This document shows, piece after piece, positions 1 through 8,022 of a stretch of 39,181 bases of DNA. How positions within the stretch are numbered: position 1 is the first letter of the stretch; each line of letters starts with the position of its first letter. The position numbers and the translations under genes are program-made. Below the pieces are notes generated by a model that ran no database searches, was not told the origin of the DNA, and saw only the letters and a program-made list of their open reading frames with translations. Origin of the DNA: Promethearchaeum sp. (GTDB lineage Archaea; Asgardarchaeota; Lokiarchaeia; Sigyniarchaeales; Promethearchaeaceae); assembly GCA_030612265.1 (NCBI GenBank), contig JAUWOE010000008.1, positions 1-39,181 of the forward strand. The letters run 5' to 3'.

Positions 1-120
1 CCATTTTGGAATCTCTTTTTTCTCTTCTACAGCACAAGACACAATCTGTTTGAAACTATTAGAAAGATTTTCTTTTTCAGCCTCATCCATTTTGAAATTT
101 TCTTTTTCATTGCTACTCAT
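1..120 (-). CDS. Hypothetical protein, N-terminal fragment cut by the window edge
   Basis: A reading frame starts with ATG at 120 and stays open to the window edge, giving 40 residues beginning MSSNEKENFKMDEAEKENLS. It is rich in Glu, Lys, Asn and Ser, has one Cys and shows no signal peptide or membrane segment. A second Met at residue 11 is an alternative start, and no clear Shine-Dalgarno sequence precedes either. It is divergent from the alcohol dehydrogenase gene at 251, so the 130-base gap between them must hold promoters for both. I do not recognise a family, and the fragment is too short to assign a function. Confidence 0.45.
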   Translation of the reverse strand, partial: MSSNEKENFKMDEAEKENLSNSFKQIVSCAVEEKKEIPKW

Positions 121-162
121 TTTCACTATACTAAAATTTGCTCTTTAACTAAATAAATTTTG

Positions 163-197
163 TCAAGATTTTTTCACGTCCCAAACTGAAATCTTGA
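163..197. promoter_or_regulatory. Inverted repeat in the divergent intergenic region
   Basis: TCAAGATTT at 163-171 is matched exactly by its reverse complement AAATCTTGA at 189-197, with a 17-base spacer. It lies between the divergent starts at 120 (minus) and 251 (plus). A perfect 9-base dyad between divergent genes could be an operator shared by both. It could also form a hairpin in a leader transcript. The function is inferred from position and symmetry only. Confidence 0.35.
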
Positions 198-250
198 TCT
201 AAAACTTTATTTTTGTTCAGAGAAATTTGAAGTAGAGGTTTAAAATTATC

Positions 251-1441
251 ATGTGGTTTTTTGATTCACCAAAAATTATCTTTGGAGAAGACTCACTTTC
301 CCACCTTGAACAGATTGTAGGAAAGAAATGTTTTATTGTAACTGATCCAGGAATAATTAAAGCGAAACTATTAGACATTCTTACAGATGTCTTGAAAGAA
401 GCGGAAAAAGAATGGAAGATTTTTAACGAAGTTGAATCGGATCCTAAGGAAGAAACGATATTAAAAGGTGCGAAAATCTGCCAAGAATATGAACCAGATC
501 TCATAATTGCATTAGGAGGAGGTTCTGCTATTGATGCAGCAAAGGGTATCTGGATTTTATATGAACGTCCTGAATTACAAATTGATGATATGCACCCTTT
601 TATTAAACTTGGATTAGGAACCAAGGCAAAAATGATTGCGATTCCTACAACAAGTGGAACAGGTGCGGAAACAACTTGGGCAATTGTTATAACTCGAATT
701 AGTGATGGAATCACAACTAAATTAGAGCAAGCAAATCGAGAGGCAATTCCAACCTATGCTATAATTGATCCAATATTTACAAAAGATCTTCCGCCAAAAT
801 TAACAGCAGCAACTGCTTTTGACGCATTAGCACATCTCCTTGAAGGATTGATTTCAGATTGGCGAAATGATTTCAGCGATGGAATGTCTCTTAAAGCAAT
901 GGATTTAATTAGAACTTATTTGGTCCGAGCATATAACGATGGACATGATATGGAAGCACGAGAGAAAATCCACAATGCTGCAACAATAGCGGGATTAGCT
1001 TTTGGAAATTCTCAGGCAATTATGGGGCACGCAATGGGGCATGTATTGGGTGCCAATTTCCATATACATCATGGAATGGCAGTAGGACTATTCTTACCAT
1101 ACATTCTACAATATTGCATTAACGACCCAGATAAAAATGAAGCAAAGCAAATTCTTTCAAAATTTTCAAAAATGCAAGGTATTGCACTTTGGGCGGATTC
1201 TGATGATGTAGCTGCACAAAAGCTGGTTCAAGAAATAAAAAATATGCAGGAACAAGTTCATATGGCAAAATCTTTAAAGGAATTGGGAATTAAAAAAGAA
1301 GAATTTGAAGAAAAACTGGAATTAATGGGGAACCAATGCTTAGAATCTGCTAGTGCAACCATGAGCCCTCGTTCTGCAACATCTGATGTGTTTATGCGGG
1401 TTTTCCAGTATGCGTATGATGGAAAAGATATCGATTTCTAA
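251..1441 (+). CDS. Iron-containing alcohol dehydrogenase
   Basis: This 396-residue protein has the usual length of the group III, iron-dependent alcohol dehydrogenase family, which interconverts alcohols and aldehydes or ketones with NAD(P)H. The nucleotide-binding GGGSAIDAAKG lies near residues 89-99 and TTSGTGAE near 133-140. Metal ligands are expected in FDALAHLLEG (about 190-199) and in the His-rich stretch HAMGHVLGANFHIHHG (about 262-276). The C-terminal part carries the Ser/Pro/Arg segment that usually follows the metal site. The ATG at 251 follows a weak AGAGGT ribosome-binding site. The substrate cannot be read from the sequence; butanol/ethanol-type or lactaldehyde-type activity would both fit. 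An SCP2-like gene follows 61 bases downstream on the same strand. Confidence 0.9.
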   Translation: MWFFDSPKIIFGEDSLSHLEQIVGKKCFIVTDPGIIKAKLLDILTDVLKEAEKEWKIFNEVESDPKEETILKGAKICQEYEPDLIIALGGGSAIDAAKGIWILYERPELQIDDMHPFIKLGLGTKAKMIAIPTTSGTGAETTWAIVITRISDGITTKLEQANREAIPTYAIIDPIFTKDLPPKLTAATAFDALAHLLEGLISDWRNDFSDGMSLKAMDLIRTYLVRAYNDGHDMEAREKIHNAATIAGLAFGNSQAIMGHAMGHVLGANFHIHHGMAVGLFLPYILQYCINDPDKNEAKQILSKFSKMQGIALWADSDDVAAQKLVQEIKNMQEQVHMAKSLKELGIKKEEFEEKLELMGNQCLESASATMSPRSATSDVFMRVFQYAYDGKDIDF

Positions 1442-1502
1442 TAACTCAAAATTTTTTTAAAGTATCAAACAAGTAAAGTATCAATCAAGGAAATGATTTA
1501 AT

Positions 1503-1910
1503 ATGGGATTAAAATTTGGAACAGCAGAATGGATCAAGGTATATATTGAAACCTTGAATAAAAATAAAGACTATGAAGATGCTGCAAAGACATGGGAGGG
1601 AGATTTTCTGTTTATTATTACGCCCGATGGGAATCTTGATCACGAGATTCGATTTTACGTTGATCTTTGGCACGGTAAGGCAAGAAGTGGCAGAGCAGTT
1701 GGGCTTGATGAAAAACTTGAAACCGCCTTTGTTTTTTCAGGAAAATGGGGTAATTTCCATAAATTGATTCAGAAGAAATTAGACCCGATCCAAGGTCTTA
1801 TGCAGGGAAAATTCGCATTAAAGGGTGATATGGGAAAGGTTATGAGAGCAGTACGTGCCGCCCAAGAATTAGTTAATACAATCTTAATGATCGACACGGA
1901 AGTTTATTAA
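1503..1910 (+). CDS. SCP2-like sterol carrier domain protein
   Basis: This 135-residue protein is a single SCP2 domain, a small alpha/beta fold that forms a hydrophobic tunnel for lipids or acyl-CoAs. The most telling part is the C-terminal third, LDPIQGLMQGKFALKGDMGK, which matches the conserved family block of a loading helix followed by a Gly-Lys-Gly-Asp turn. There is no signal peptide or membrane segment, so it is probably cytosolic. The ATG at 1503 is preceded by an AAGGAAATGAT ribosome-binding region. It may be co-transcribed with the alcohol dehydrogenase gene and is followed by a T-rich terminator-like stretch. Its ligand is unknown; a role in carrying acyl or isoprenoid groups is inference. 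Confidence 0.75.
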   Translation: MGLKFGTAEWIKVYIETLNKNKDYEDAAKTWEGDFLFIITPDGNLDHEIRFYVDLWHGKARSGRAVGLDEKLETAFVFSGKWGNFHKLIQKKLDPIQGLMQGKFALKGDMGKVMRAVRAAQELVNTILMIDTEVY

Positions 1911-1944
1911 TCTCTTTTTTATTCTAATTTTTTCAATTTTTTTA
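1911..1944 (+). terminator. T-rich transcription terminator
   Basis: Immediately after the TAA of the SCP2 gene come three T runs of six to seven bases within about 34 bases. Intrinsic termination in archaea depends mainly on such T tracts in the non-template strand and needs no hairpin. It separates the alcohol dehydrogenase/SCP2 pair from the activase operon. Confidence 0.5.
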
Positions 1945-2168
1945 GATCTTCTCCAAATTTCAAATCATTTCAAAACTATATTTATCCGATTTAGATAAAC
2001 TCTGGTTCTATTTAATTTGGAAAGAAAAACATTTTTAATATTTATTCTCATATTAGTTTATCGAAGTAGAAAATTAGGGAGAATAATCATACAATATAGG
2101 AGTACTTTAGAGAAATAAAAAAAAATTCTAAGATATATCAATTGAATTCAACATTAGGGACTGATCAA

Positions 2169-3233
2169 ATGGCATCTCAAAAAATTAGGGTTGGAATTCC
2201 CAGAGCATTACTTTACTATAAATTTTTTCCGATGTGGACAACATTTTTTGAAGAGATTGGTGCAAAGGTTATTGTTTCGCCCAAAACAAATAAAATTTTG
2301 AAAGATGTGGCAGTCAGTATAGCCCCCGATGAAGATTGCTATTCAACAAAACTATATTTTGGGCATGTAATGGCTCTTAAAGATAAAGTTGATTATTTAT
2401 TCATACCTCGATTCAGTAGTGGAGGTTTTGGGAAAGGACATGAAAAAAATGTAAGTTGCCCAAAATTTATCGGATTGGCTGAAGTTCTTCGTTCGGTTTT
2501 TCCAGATTTACCTGAAATTATAATGCCTTATTTCTCAACTGCAAAAAATAATCATGGAAAAATGAAATTTCTTAAATATTGTTTTTCTATCGGATCAAAA
2601 TTCACAAAAAATCCGTTTAAAATTAGAACTGCAATAAAAAAAGCATTAAGAAATCAAAAAGAGCATTATCAACATATTCAGATTAATGTTGATGAACTAA
2701 AGAAGTGGGAACGGTCAGAAATTGTGTTAAATGAAACCCCAAATCTTGAAGAAGGAGATGCTCCATTAAAAGTTGCAATAATTGGTCACTCCTATGTACT
2801 TAATGATCCTTACCAATCAATAGGAATAATGAATAAATTAACAATTCATGGAGTTGATTATATTACATCAGAGCAAATGCCACGTCAACTTATTGAACGC
2901 CAGATGGACTACCTAGAATCTAACATGTATTTCGAATATGAACGCGAAATAATTGGGACAGTTATGCATTTTCTGGAGAGTAAAACAATAGACAGAATTT
3001 TGCATTTGATAATTTTTAGTTGTGGTCCTGATTCTATTGGGGGAGAATTAGCTTCTCGATTTTCTCGACGGAAACCTGAAATACCACTATTACAATTAGT
3101 TATAGACGAACACACAGGGACCGCGGGGACTAACACACGAATTGAAGCATTTATTGATATGTTAAGAAGAAGAAAGAATATAAAAGAAAAAGAAGAAAAA
3201 ATAAAAATAAGGAGGAAAATTGAATGCCTATAA
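2169..3233 (+). CDS. 2-hydroxyacyl-CoA dehydratase-like protein (COG3580/DUF2229 type)
   Basis: The N-terminus RVGIPRALLYYKFFPMW, a Cys in DEDCYSTKLYFGHV, a second in NVSCPKF and the C-terminal DEHTGTAGTNTRIEAFIDML are the landmarks of the COG3580 (DUF2229) family, relatives of the 2-hydroxyacyl-CoA dehydratase subunits that carry iron-sulfur clusters. The frame is open from a TTG at 2142, but the ATG at 2169 is preferred because AGGGA lies nine bases upstream and the family normally begins close to this point. The stop overlaps the next start by ten bases, which indicates coupled translation. A Cys-containing IFSCGPD lies in the C-terminal half, at the place where the next protein has PFTCMPE. 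The substrate is unknown; low-potential reduction of a small molecule or thioester is the family-based expectation. Confidence 0.75.
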   Translation: MASQKIRVGIPRALLYYKFFPMWTTFFEEIGAKVIVSPKTNKILKDVAVSIAPDEDCYSTKLYFGHVMALKDKVDYLFIPRFSSGGFGKGHEKNVSCPKFIGLAEVLRSVFPDLPEIIMPYFSTAKNNHGKMKFLKYCFSIGSKFTKNPFKIRTAIKKALRNQKEHYQHIQINVDELKKWERSEIVLNETPNLEEGDAPLKVAIIGHSYVLNDPYQSIGIMNKLTIHGVDYITSEQMPRQLIERQMDYLESNMYFEYEREIIGTVMHFLESKTIDRILHLIIFSCGPDSIGGELASRFSRRKPEIPLLQLVIDEHTGTAGTNTRIEAFIDMLRRRKNIKEKEEKIKIRRKIECL

Positions 3234-4372
3234 CATTTCCTCACTTTGGATCTTTAACTTATGTTTTTGAAATACTATTACGGGAATTGGGTCAAAATGA
3301 TCTGATTGTCCCTGATAAACCAAGTAAAAGAACAGCAGAACTAGGAACCAGATATTCCCCTGAATTTGTTTGCACTCCATTTAAAATTACTTTGGGAACT
3401 TTTATTGAATCCTTAGAAAGAGGAGCAACAGTGTTGGGAATGGGAGGATGTAATGCTTATTGTCGTTTTGGTTATTATTGGCCTGTTCAAAAGCTTATAT
3501 TAGAAGATTTGGGTTATGATTTTAGATTTATTCCCATAGATTATGAAGATCCAATAGCAATTTTACGCACTTTAAAAAAAGAAAGTGATGGATATAATTA
3601 TTTGAAAGTATTTAGAGCACTTCAGATAACTTGGGTGAAAAATAGGTTTACGGATTTAGTTGATAAATTACTGAATAAATACCGTGCAATAGAAAGTATA
3701 AAGGGTACAACAGATCGGGTTGCAAAAAAAGCATTTAGAACCATTGTTGAAACAAAAGGAATGTTGAATATTCGTCGATTGAAAAAAACACTCCCAAAAA
3801 TGTTTGAAAAAGAAATTGAAATAGATAAATCTCTGGATCCATTGAAAATTGCAATTATTGGAGAAATTTATGTTGTATTCGAACCCGCATTGAATGTTGA
3901 TGTTCATAGAAGGTTAAATGATTTAGGTGTGATAGTGGAAACACCAGCCTCATTAAGGAGATTCATAGATATTGGATATAAATTAAATCCATTTTTAAAA
4001 TTACACCGTGAAGTCTCAGTGAAAATAGCTCAACCATATTTAGAATATCGTTGCGGTGGAGAAGCACAGGAATCAATTGGAGACACAATCTATTATAAAA
4101 GGAAAGGATGGGATGGAATGGTTCATTTATATCCTTTTACCTGTATGCCTGAGATCATTTCACGGAGCATATTACCACAAATCAGTAAAGAGTACGATAT
4201 GCCCGTATTGTCTCTTGTAGTAGACGAACAGACCGGAGCAGCAGGTTTTCAAACAAGATTAGAAGCTTTTATCGATCTGCTTTACAGAAAAAGAGAAAAA
4301 GATAAAGAAAGAAAAATAACAAAGAAAAGTACGAAACAAAACGTAACAATTCAATCTGTCTATGGAGGATGA
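3224..4372 (+). CDS. 2-hydroxyacyl-CoA dehydratase-like protein (COG3581 type)
   Basis: This 382-residue protein is the COG3581-type partner of the preceding gene. It begins ITFPHFGSLTYVFEILLREL. Four conserved Cys-containing patches are visible: PEFVCTPFK, GGCNAYCRFGYYWP, YRCGGE and PFTCMPEI. These are plausible iron-sulfur ligands. Its end, DEQTGAAGFQTRLEAFIDLL, is clearly related to the end of the previous protein, so the two are distant paralogues with a shared C-terminal fold. The ATG at 3224 has a strong AAGGAGG ribosome-binding site and overlaps the upstream stop; its own TGA overlaps the candidate starts of the activase gene. The three genes probably make one complex. A basic Lys/Arg-rich tail of about 30 residues follows the conserved part. 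Confidence 0.75.
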   Translation: MPITFPHFGSLTYVFEILLRELGQNDLIVPDKPSKRTAELGTRYSPEFVCTPFKITLGTFIESLERGATVLGMGGCNAYCRFGYYWPVQKLILEDLGYDFRFIPIDYEDPIAILRTLKKESDGYNYLKVFRALQITWVKNRFTDLVDKLLNKYRAIESIKGTTDRVAKKAFRTIVETKGMLNIRRLKKTLPKMFEKEIEIDKSLDPLKIAIIGEIYVVFEPALNVDVHRRLNDLGVIVETPASLRRFIDIGYKLNPFLKLHREVSVKIAQPYLEYRCGGEAQESIGDTIYYKRKGWDGMVHLYPFTCMPEIISRSILPQISKEYDMPVLSLVVDEQTGAAGFQTRLEAFIDLLYRKREKDKERKITKKSTKQNVTIQSVYGG

Positions 4373-4377
4373 TGTTT

Positions 4378-5406
4378 ATGAATTTTAATGGAAAACAATA
4401 TTATCTGGGTGTTGATGTAGGATCGATTAGTACTAACTTAGCTGTAATAAATGAAGAGAAGGAAGTTGTTGAATCAGTTTACATAAGAACAGAAGGTAAA
4501 CCTATCAAATCTATTCAACGAGGCATGGCGATTCTACGTGATAAATTAGGGTTTGATTTACAAATTACAGGAGCTGGAGCGACAGGAAGTGCAAGAAAAT
4601 TGACAGGGATGATAATTGGAGCCGATATTGTTAAAAACGAAATCACAGCCCATGCTTTGGCTTCATTAGAAGAAAGAGATGATATCCAAACAGTAATCGA
4701 AATTGGTGGACAAGATAGTAAAATTATTATAATTCGAAATGGTGTTGCAATAGATTTTGCAATGAATACTGTTTGTGCTGCTGGTACAGGTTCATTTCTT
4801 GATACACAAGCACGAAGATTGAAAATTCCTATCGAAGATTTTGGAGAAATTGCATTAGAATCCCATACACCAGTTTCGATTGCTGGTAGATGCACTGTTT
4901 TTGCAGAAAGTGACATGATTCATAAACAACAACTAGGACATCCACTTGAAGATATCCTTAATGGATTGTGCGAATCCATGGTTAGAAATTATCTTAATAA
5001 TGTCGCAAAAGGAAAAGAAATTCTTCCCCCCATAATGTTTCAAGGAGGGGTTGCTGCTAATGTTGGCATCCGAGAAGCTTTTAAAAAATATTTGGAGCAA
5101 GATGTTTTCGTTCCAGAACACTATGATGTAATGGGGGCTATTGGAGCGGCAATCTTAGCTTTGGAAGAAATGGAAAAGCGCCCGCGTAATTCAACCTTTT
5201 ACGGATGGAATATCCCAGACATGACTTTTAAAACAAGCGGTTTTGAATGCGATGGTTGCCCAAATATTTGCGAGATTGTCGAAATCCGAAAGAATGGTGA
5301 GCTTCTAGCTCGATGGGGTTCAAAATGTGGAAAATGGGATGATTTATCTATCGTTCATGAAGAAAAACCCAGACAAATGGAAAAATTAATTGTAGGTTCA
5401 GATTAA
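4378..5406 (+). CDS. Acyl-CoA dehydratase activase (BadF/BcrA/HgdC-type ATPase)
   Basis: The protein belongs to the ASKHA-fold ATPases that use ATP hydrolysis to inject an electron into 2-hydroxyacyl-CoA dehydratases or benzoyl-CoA reductases. The first phosphate loop is LGVDVGSISTNLAVI, the second is VIEIGGQDSKIIII. The two Cys that would hold a bridging [4Fe-4S] cluster in the homodimer lie in NTVCAAGTGSFLD and IAGRCTVFAESDM. Beyond the roughly 260-residue core is a C-terminal segment with CDGCPNIC and WGSKCGKWD, a further four-Cys site found in the larger activases. ATGs occur at 4369, 4372 and 4378; GGAGG at 4364-4368 is correctly spaced only for 4378. It follows the two dehydratase-like genes with overlap, so it is probably their dedicated activator. 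Confidence 0.88.
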   Translation: MNFNGKQYYLGVDVGSISTNLAVINEEKEVVESVYIRTEGKPIKSIQRGMAILRDKLGFDLQITGAGATGSARKLTGMIIGADIVKNEITAHALASLEERDDIQTVIEIGGQDSKIIIIRNGVAIDFAMNTVCAAGTGSFLDTQARRLKIPIEDFGEIALESHTPVSIAGRCTVFAESDMIHKQQLGHPLEDILNGLCESMVRNYLNNVAKGKEILPPIMFQGGVAANVGIREAFKKYLEQDVFVPEHYDVMGAIGAAILALEEMEKRPRNSTFYGWNIPDMTFKTSGFECDGCPNICEIVEIRKNGELLARWGSKCGKWDDLSIVHEEKPRQMEKLIVGSD

Positions 5407-5459
5407 TGTGAAAAGCAAAAAATTTTGTTTTACCTATCATAAGTTTTTTTTGAGAATCA

Positions 5460-6347
5460 ATGAATACGAACCATCAATCAGATTTAAAAATAGAAATTAA
5501 ATCAATTCAAAAAAAATATAAAATTATCGGGCGAGAAAAAGAACTTCTACTTTTACTTATAGCACTAAAAGCAAAAAAACATATTATAATGGAAGGAGCA
5601 GTTGGAACGGGTAAAACTTATTTAGCTCGCGCGCTCTCGCACTATTCAAATGCTGATTTTTATCGTGTTGATGGCAGTGAAGATGTTTTATCTCATGTAT
5701 TGGTTGGGTATTTCGATCCACCTGCAGTTATCAATAAAGGATATGTTGAAGAATCATTCATTTACGGCCCGTTATCCTTAGCCATGCAAAATGGAGGATG
5801 TCTATTCATTAATGAGTTAAATCGGATTCCTGAAGGCACACAAAATGTTTTACTTTCTGCATTAGACGAACATGAATTGATTATACCTAAATTAAAAACA
5901 ATATCAGCGAAGGAAAAAAATGGTTTTATTACAATTGCGACTCAAAATCCTTCAGCCCACGTTGGTGTTTCCGCTTTGGGGGAAGCTTTAAAAGATAGAT
6001 TTGTCTGGGTTAAGATTGATTATCAATACGAACATGAAGAAATTGATATTGTGAAACTAAATATAAACAATGAATTACCACACAGCAACTTAATCGCAAC
6101 CATCGCTGTAAAAATCATTGATTTAACACGAACACATCCAGATTTTAGAAGAGGGGCATCAGTTCGAGGAGCAATCGATCTTGCTCAATTGGCACAAGCA
6201 TATGAGAAAAAACCTAATACTCGACTTTGGCAAGACACAGCTATCATGGCACTTCATTCAAAAGTTGAATTGGGTGATGGAACTGATAAAACAATTCGTG
6301 AGATAATTATAGAGATTGTTGATAGTGTTTTAGAAAATTTTCAATAA
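5460..6347 (+). CDS. MoxR/CbbQ-type AAA+ ATPase
   Basis: This 295-residue protein is a AAA+ ATPase of the MoxR/CbbQ group, chaperone-like machines that act with VWA-domain partners in cofactor insertion or complex remodelling. The Walker A motif GAVGTGKT spans residues 46-53, the Walker B region is GCLFINELNR near 120, and ATQNPS is the sensor 1 motif. The C-terminal lid contains PDFRRGASVRGAIDL, which holds the sensor 2 arginines. The VWA gene follows in the -1 frame, and no stop separates the two readings if the ribosome slips at 6335-6341 (see that entry). The start ATG at 5460 has only a weak upstream GAG. The molecular target is unknown. Confidence 0.88.
   Translation: MNTNHQSDLKIEIKSIQKKYKIIGREKELLLLLIALKAKKHIIMEGAVGTGKTYLARALSHYSNADFYRVDGSEDVLSHVLVGYFDPPAVINKGYVEESFIYGPLSLAMQNGGCLFINELNRIPEGTQNVLLSALDEHELIIPKLKTISAKEKNGFITIATQNPSAHVGVSALGEALKDRFVWVKIDYQYEHEEIDIVKLNINNELPHSNLIATIAVKIIDLTRTHPDFRRGASVRGAIDLAQLAQAYEKKPNTRLWQDTAIMALHSKVELGDGTDKTIREIIIEIVDSVLENFQ
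6335..6341 (+). other. Candidate -1 frameshift heptamer A AAT TTT
   Basis: In the AAA frame the codons at 6336-6341 are AAT TTT, preceded by A, which fits the slippery pattern X XXY YYZ. Two codons later the frame stops at TAA 6345-6347. Slipping back one base reads AAA TTT TCA ATA ACG and enters the frame of the VWA gene, which is open from 6326 to 7465. The 64 codons between 6326 and the first ATG at 6518 contain no ATG, GTG or TTG but read as an ordinary charged protein segment. I see no strong downstream hairpin or pseudoknot, so an indel in the A/T run or a non-standard start remains possible. Confidence 0.4.
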
Positions 6348-6517
6348 CGGCGGAGAATGCCAAAAATTTAGGATCCGATGAAGCCAAGCGTGAAAAATTA
6401 AGATTTTCAAACCTAACAGCAACAGATCTTCTAAAATATGAGATCTTACGTAAAAGAGTCAATAAGAAAAAATATTCTAAATTAGCCAAGGATATCGGAT
6501 TTAAAGATATTAAGAAT

Positions 6518-7465
6518 ATGACGGGCCTTTCAGTCAGAGAGGGAAATATTGAAGCATTAATGGGAATGGCTCAATCAAATATCTATGCTGTAACCGCAGA
6601 ACTCCAAAAATCAGAATATAATCAGTTCTTCTCTCAAAAATTTAAAAATAAACAAGATTCCTTCATTCCTTTTTTGTATTTTATGATTCGGCCTCATGCT
6701 CCGCGATCTTTTAAAATTATGCTCCAAAAACTGACACGATCAATTATTCTAAGACATTCTCTTAATATTTCTGGAAGGGGACCACATGGTAAAGCCCGTC
6801 ATCGTATTACTTATTATCCAGGGATTTCCGAATTTGATTTAAATCAAACAATTTTCAATTATATTCAAAATGGAAACCAAATTCTCAGATTTTCTGACAT
6901 TATAGGTATAGAAAGAAGGCAAAGAAAACGAAGTATCGTTCTAATTCTGGATACATCGGGTTCAATGTTTGGAAAGCTGTTACTAAATGCGGCACTAACT
7001 ACATCAGTCTTAACTTACGCATTGTCCAAAGATTTTACTTCAATAATTTTGTTTAATTCGCGAGCTTTAGTTCTGAAGGAGATTAAAACGCAAAATAATA
7101 TAACCCGATTAATCGATCAGATATTAGAAACGGAAGCAGTTGGCTTTACAAATATATCAGCGGGTCTAAAGAAAGGTTTAAAGGAATTAAATAAAATAAA
7201 AAGCATTCGGAAAAAAATTGGAATTTTAATTACTGATGGAGATTACAATCGTGGAAAAAACCCAACTTTAATTGCAACTAAATTCCCAAAACTTCACGTA
7301 ATCAATATACCTCCCGAATCCCAAAAAGGAATTTCTAAAGAAATTCAAACCCGGGGTCAACATATATGTAAAAGAATTGCCCGAGCTGGTCGAGGTTATT
7401 ATATTCCTGTAAAAAATTTTTCAGAAATTCCGAGAACGCTAATGAAATTAATATCAAAAATTTGA
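6518..7465 (+). CDS. VWA-domain protein, partner of the MoxR ATPase
   Basis: The C-terminal half is a von Willebrand A domain with a complete metal-ion-dependent adhesion site: DTSGSM, then the Thr in GFTNISAGL, then the Asp in ITDGDYNRG. Ahead of it lies an arginine-rich linker with GRGPHGKARHR and RRQRKR. Paired MoxR ATPase and VWA genes are a recurrent arrangement, and the VWA protein usually presents the substrate. The ATG at 6518 is the first standard start, but the frame is open back to 6326 and encodes plausible protein such as LTATDLLKYEILRKR. The true N-terminus may therefore be longer, reached by frameshift from the ATPase gene or from a non-standard start. There is no convincing ribosome-binding site before 6518. 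Confidence 0.82.
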   Translation: MTGLSVREGNIEALMGMAQSNIYAVTAELQKSEYNQFFSQKFKNKQDSFIPFLYFMIRPHAPRSFKIMLQKLTRSIILRHSLNISGRGPHGKARHRITYYPGISEFDLNQTIFNYIQNGNQILRFSDIIGIERRQRKRSIVLILDTSGSMFGKLLLNAALTTSVLTYALSKDFTSIILFNSRALVLKEIKTQNNITRLIDQILETEAVGFTNISAGLKKGLKELNKIKSIRKKIGILITDGDYNRGKNPTLIATKFPKLHVINIPPESQKGISKEIQTRGQHICKRIARAGRGYYIPVKNFSEIPRTLMKLISKI

Positions 7466-7506
7466 TATCAAAAATATAATTAATAAGTGAGTTGTTTAAT
7501 TATAAT

Positions 7507-8022
7507 ATGTCCGATTTAAACGTGATAATTAAGGTAACAACCAGTTTTTACCCTATTTTTGCGAATGTAAATAAATTTATCGGGCATTTAAACCATTTAA
7601 TTGCTGAATATATGTATATTGAAAATATTGATAACGGTTTACTTTATATTTTCAAAGATATGATTTCATTCCTGAAAGTGCTAACTCCCATAAAAAAAAA
7701 TAAAGAGGAGATTGCTAAATCATTACCTTCATATAAAGAAATTAACAGTTATAGTCTTATTCAAGGAGCTCTTTCAGGAATAAAATATCCATCATCTGGA
7801 ATAACAATTACATATGAATTTATAACTCAAAATACTTCCGAAATGATAAAACCAATTGAAAAATACTTTGAATCGGTTCATAAAGATATAAATATCAGAA
7901 TTATAAGTGAAAAAATTATAGAAATTAAATTCCCAACTATAGAAACTGGAAAATCATATTCGAATGCTTTATTGTATTCTCTTCATATTAATGATTATTC
8001 TCATAAAAATGATAAAAGATGA
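7507..8022 (+). CDS. Hypothetical protein between VWA and CDP-archaeol synthase genes
   Basis: I do not recognise this protein. With the ATG at 7507 it has 171 residues, starting MSDLNVIIKVTTSFYPIFAN. A TTG at 7492 would add five residues, and neither start has a well-placed ribosome-binding site. It has no Cys, no signal peptide and no clear membrane segment. The composition is rich in Ile, Lys, Ser, Asn and Tyr, with two strand-rich halves around a middle region of helices. Its stop overlaps the next start as ATGA, so it is probably translated together with the CDP-archaeol synthase. It may also be transcribed with the MoxR/VWA genes, whose end is about 40 bases upstream. Confidence 0.6.
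   Translation: MSDLNVIIKVTTSFYPIFANVNKFIGHLNHLIAEYMYIENIDNGLLYIFKDMISFLKVLTPIKKNKEEIAKSLPSYKEINSYSLIQGALSGIKYPSSGITITYEFITQNTSEMIKPIEKYFESVHKDINIRIISEKIIEIKFPTIETGKSYSNALLYSLHINDYSHKNDKR

Noticed and set aside
1981-2062. Possible switching hairpins (TTTATC/GATAAA and GATAAAC/GTTTATC) before the activase operon
   Set aside because: The arms are only six or seven bases long and AT-only apart from one pair; such matches are expected by chance here.
2142-2168. TTG-started N-terminal extension of the COG3580-type protein
   Set aside because: The ATG at 2169 has AGGGA at a good distance and matches the family start, and the nine extra residues are not conserved-looking.
7451-7468. Perfect 8-base hairpin across the VWA stop codon
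   Set aside because: AT-rich, with a loop of only two bases and no T run after it; not convincing as a terminator.
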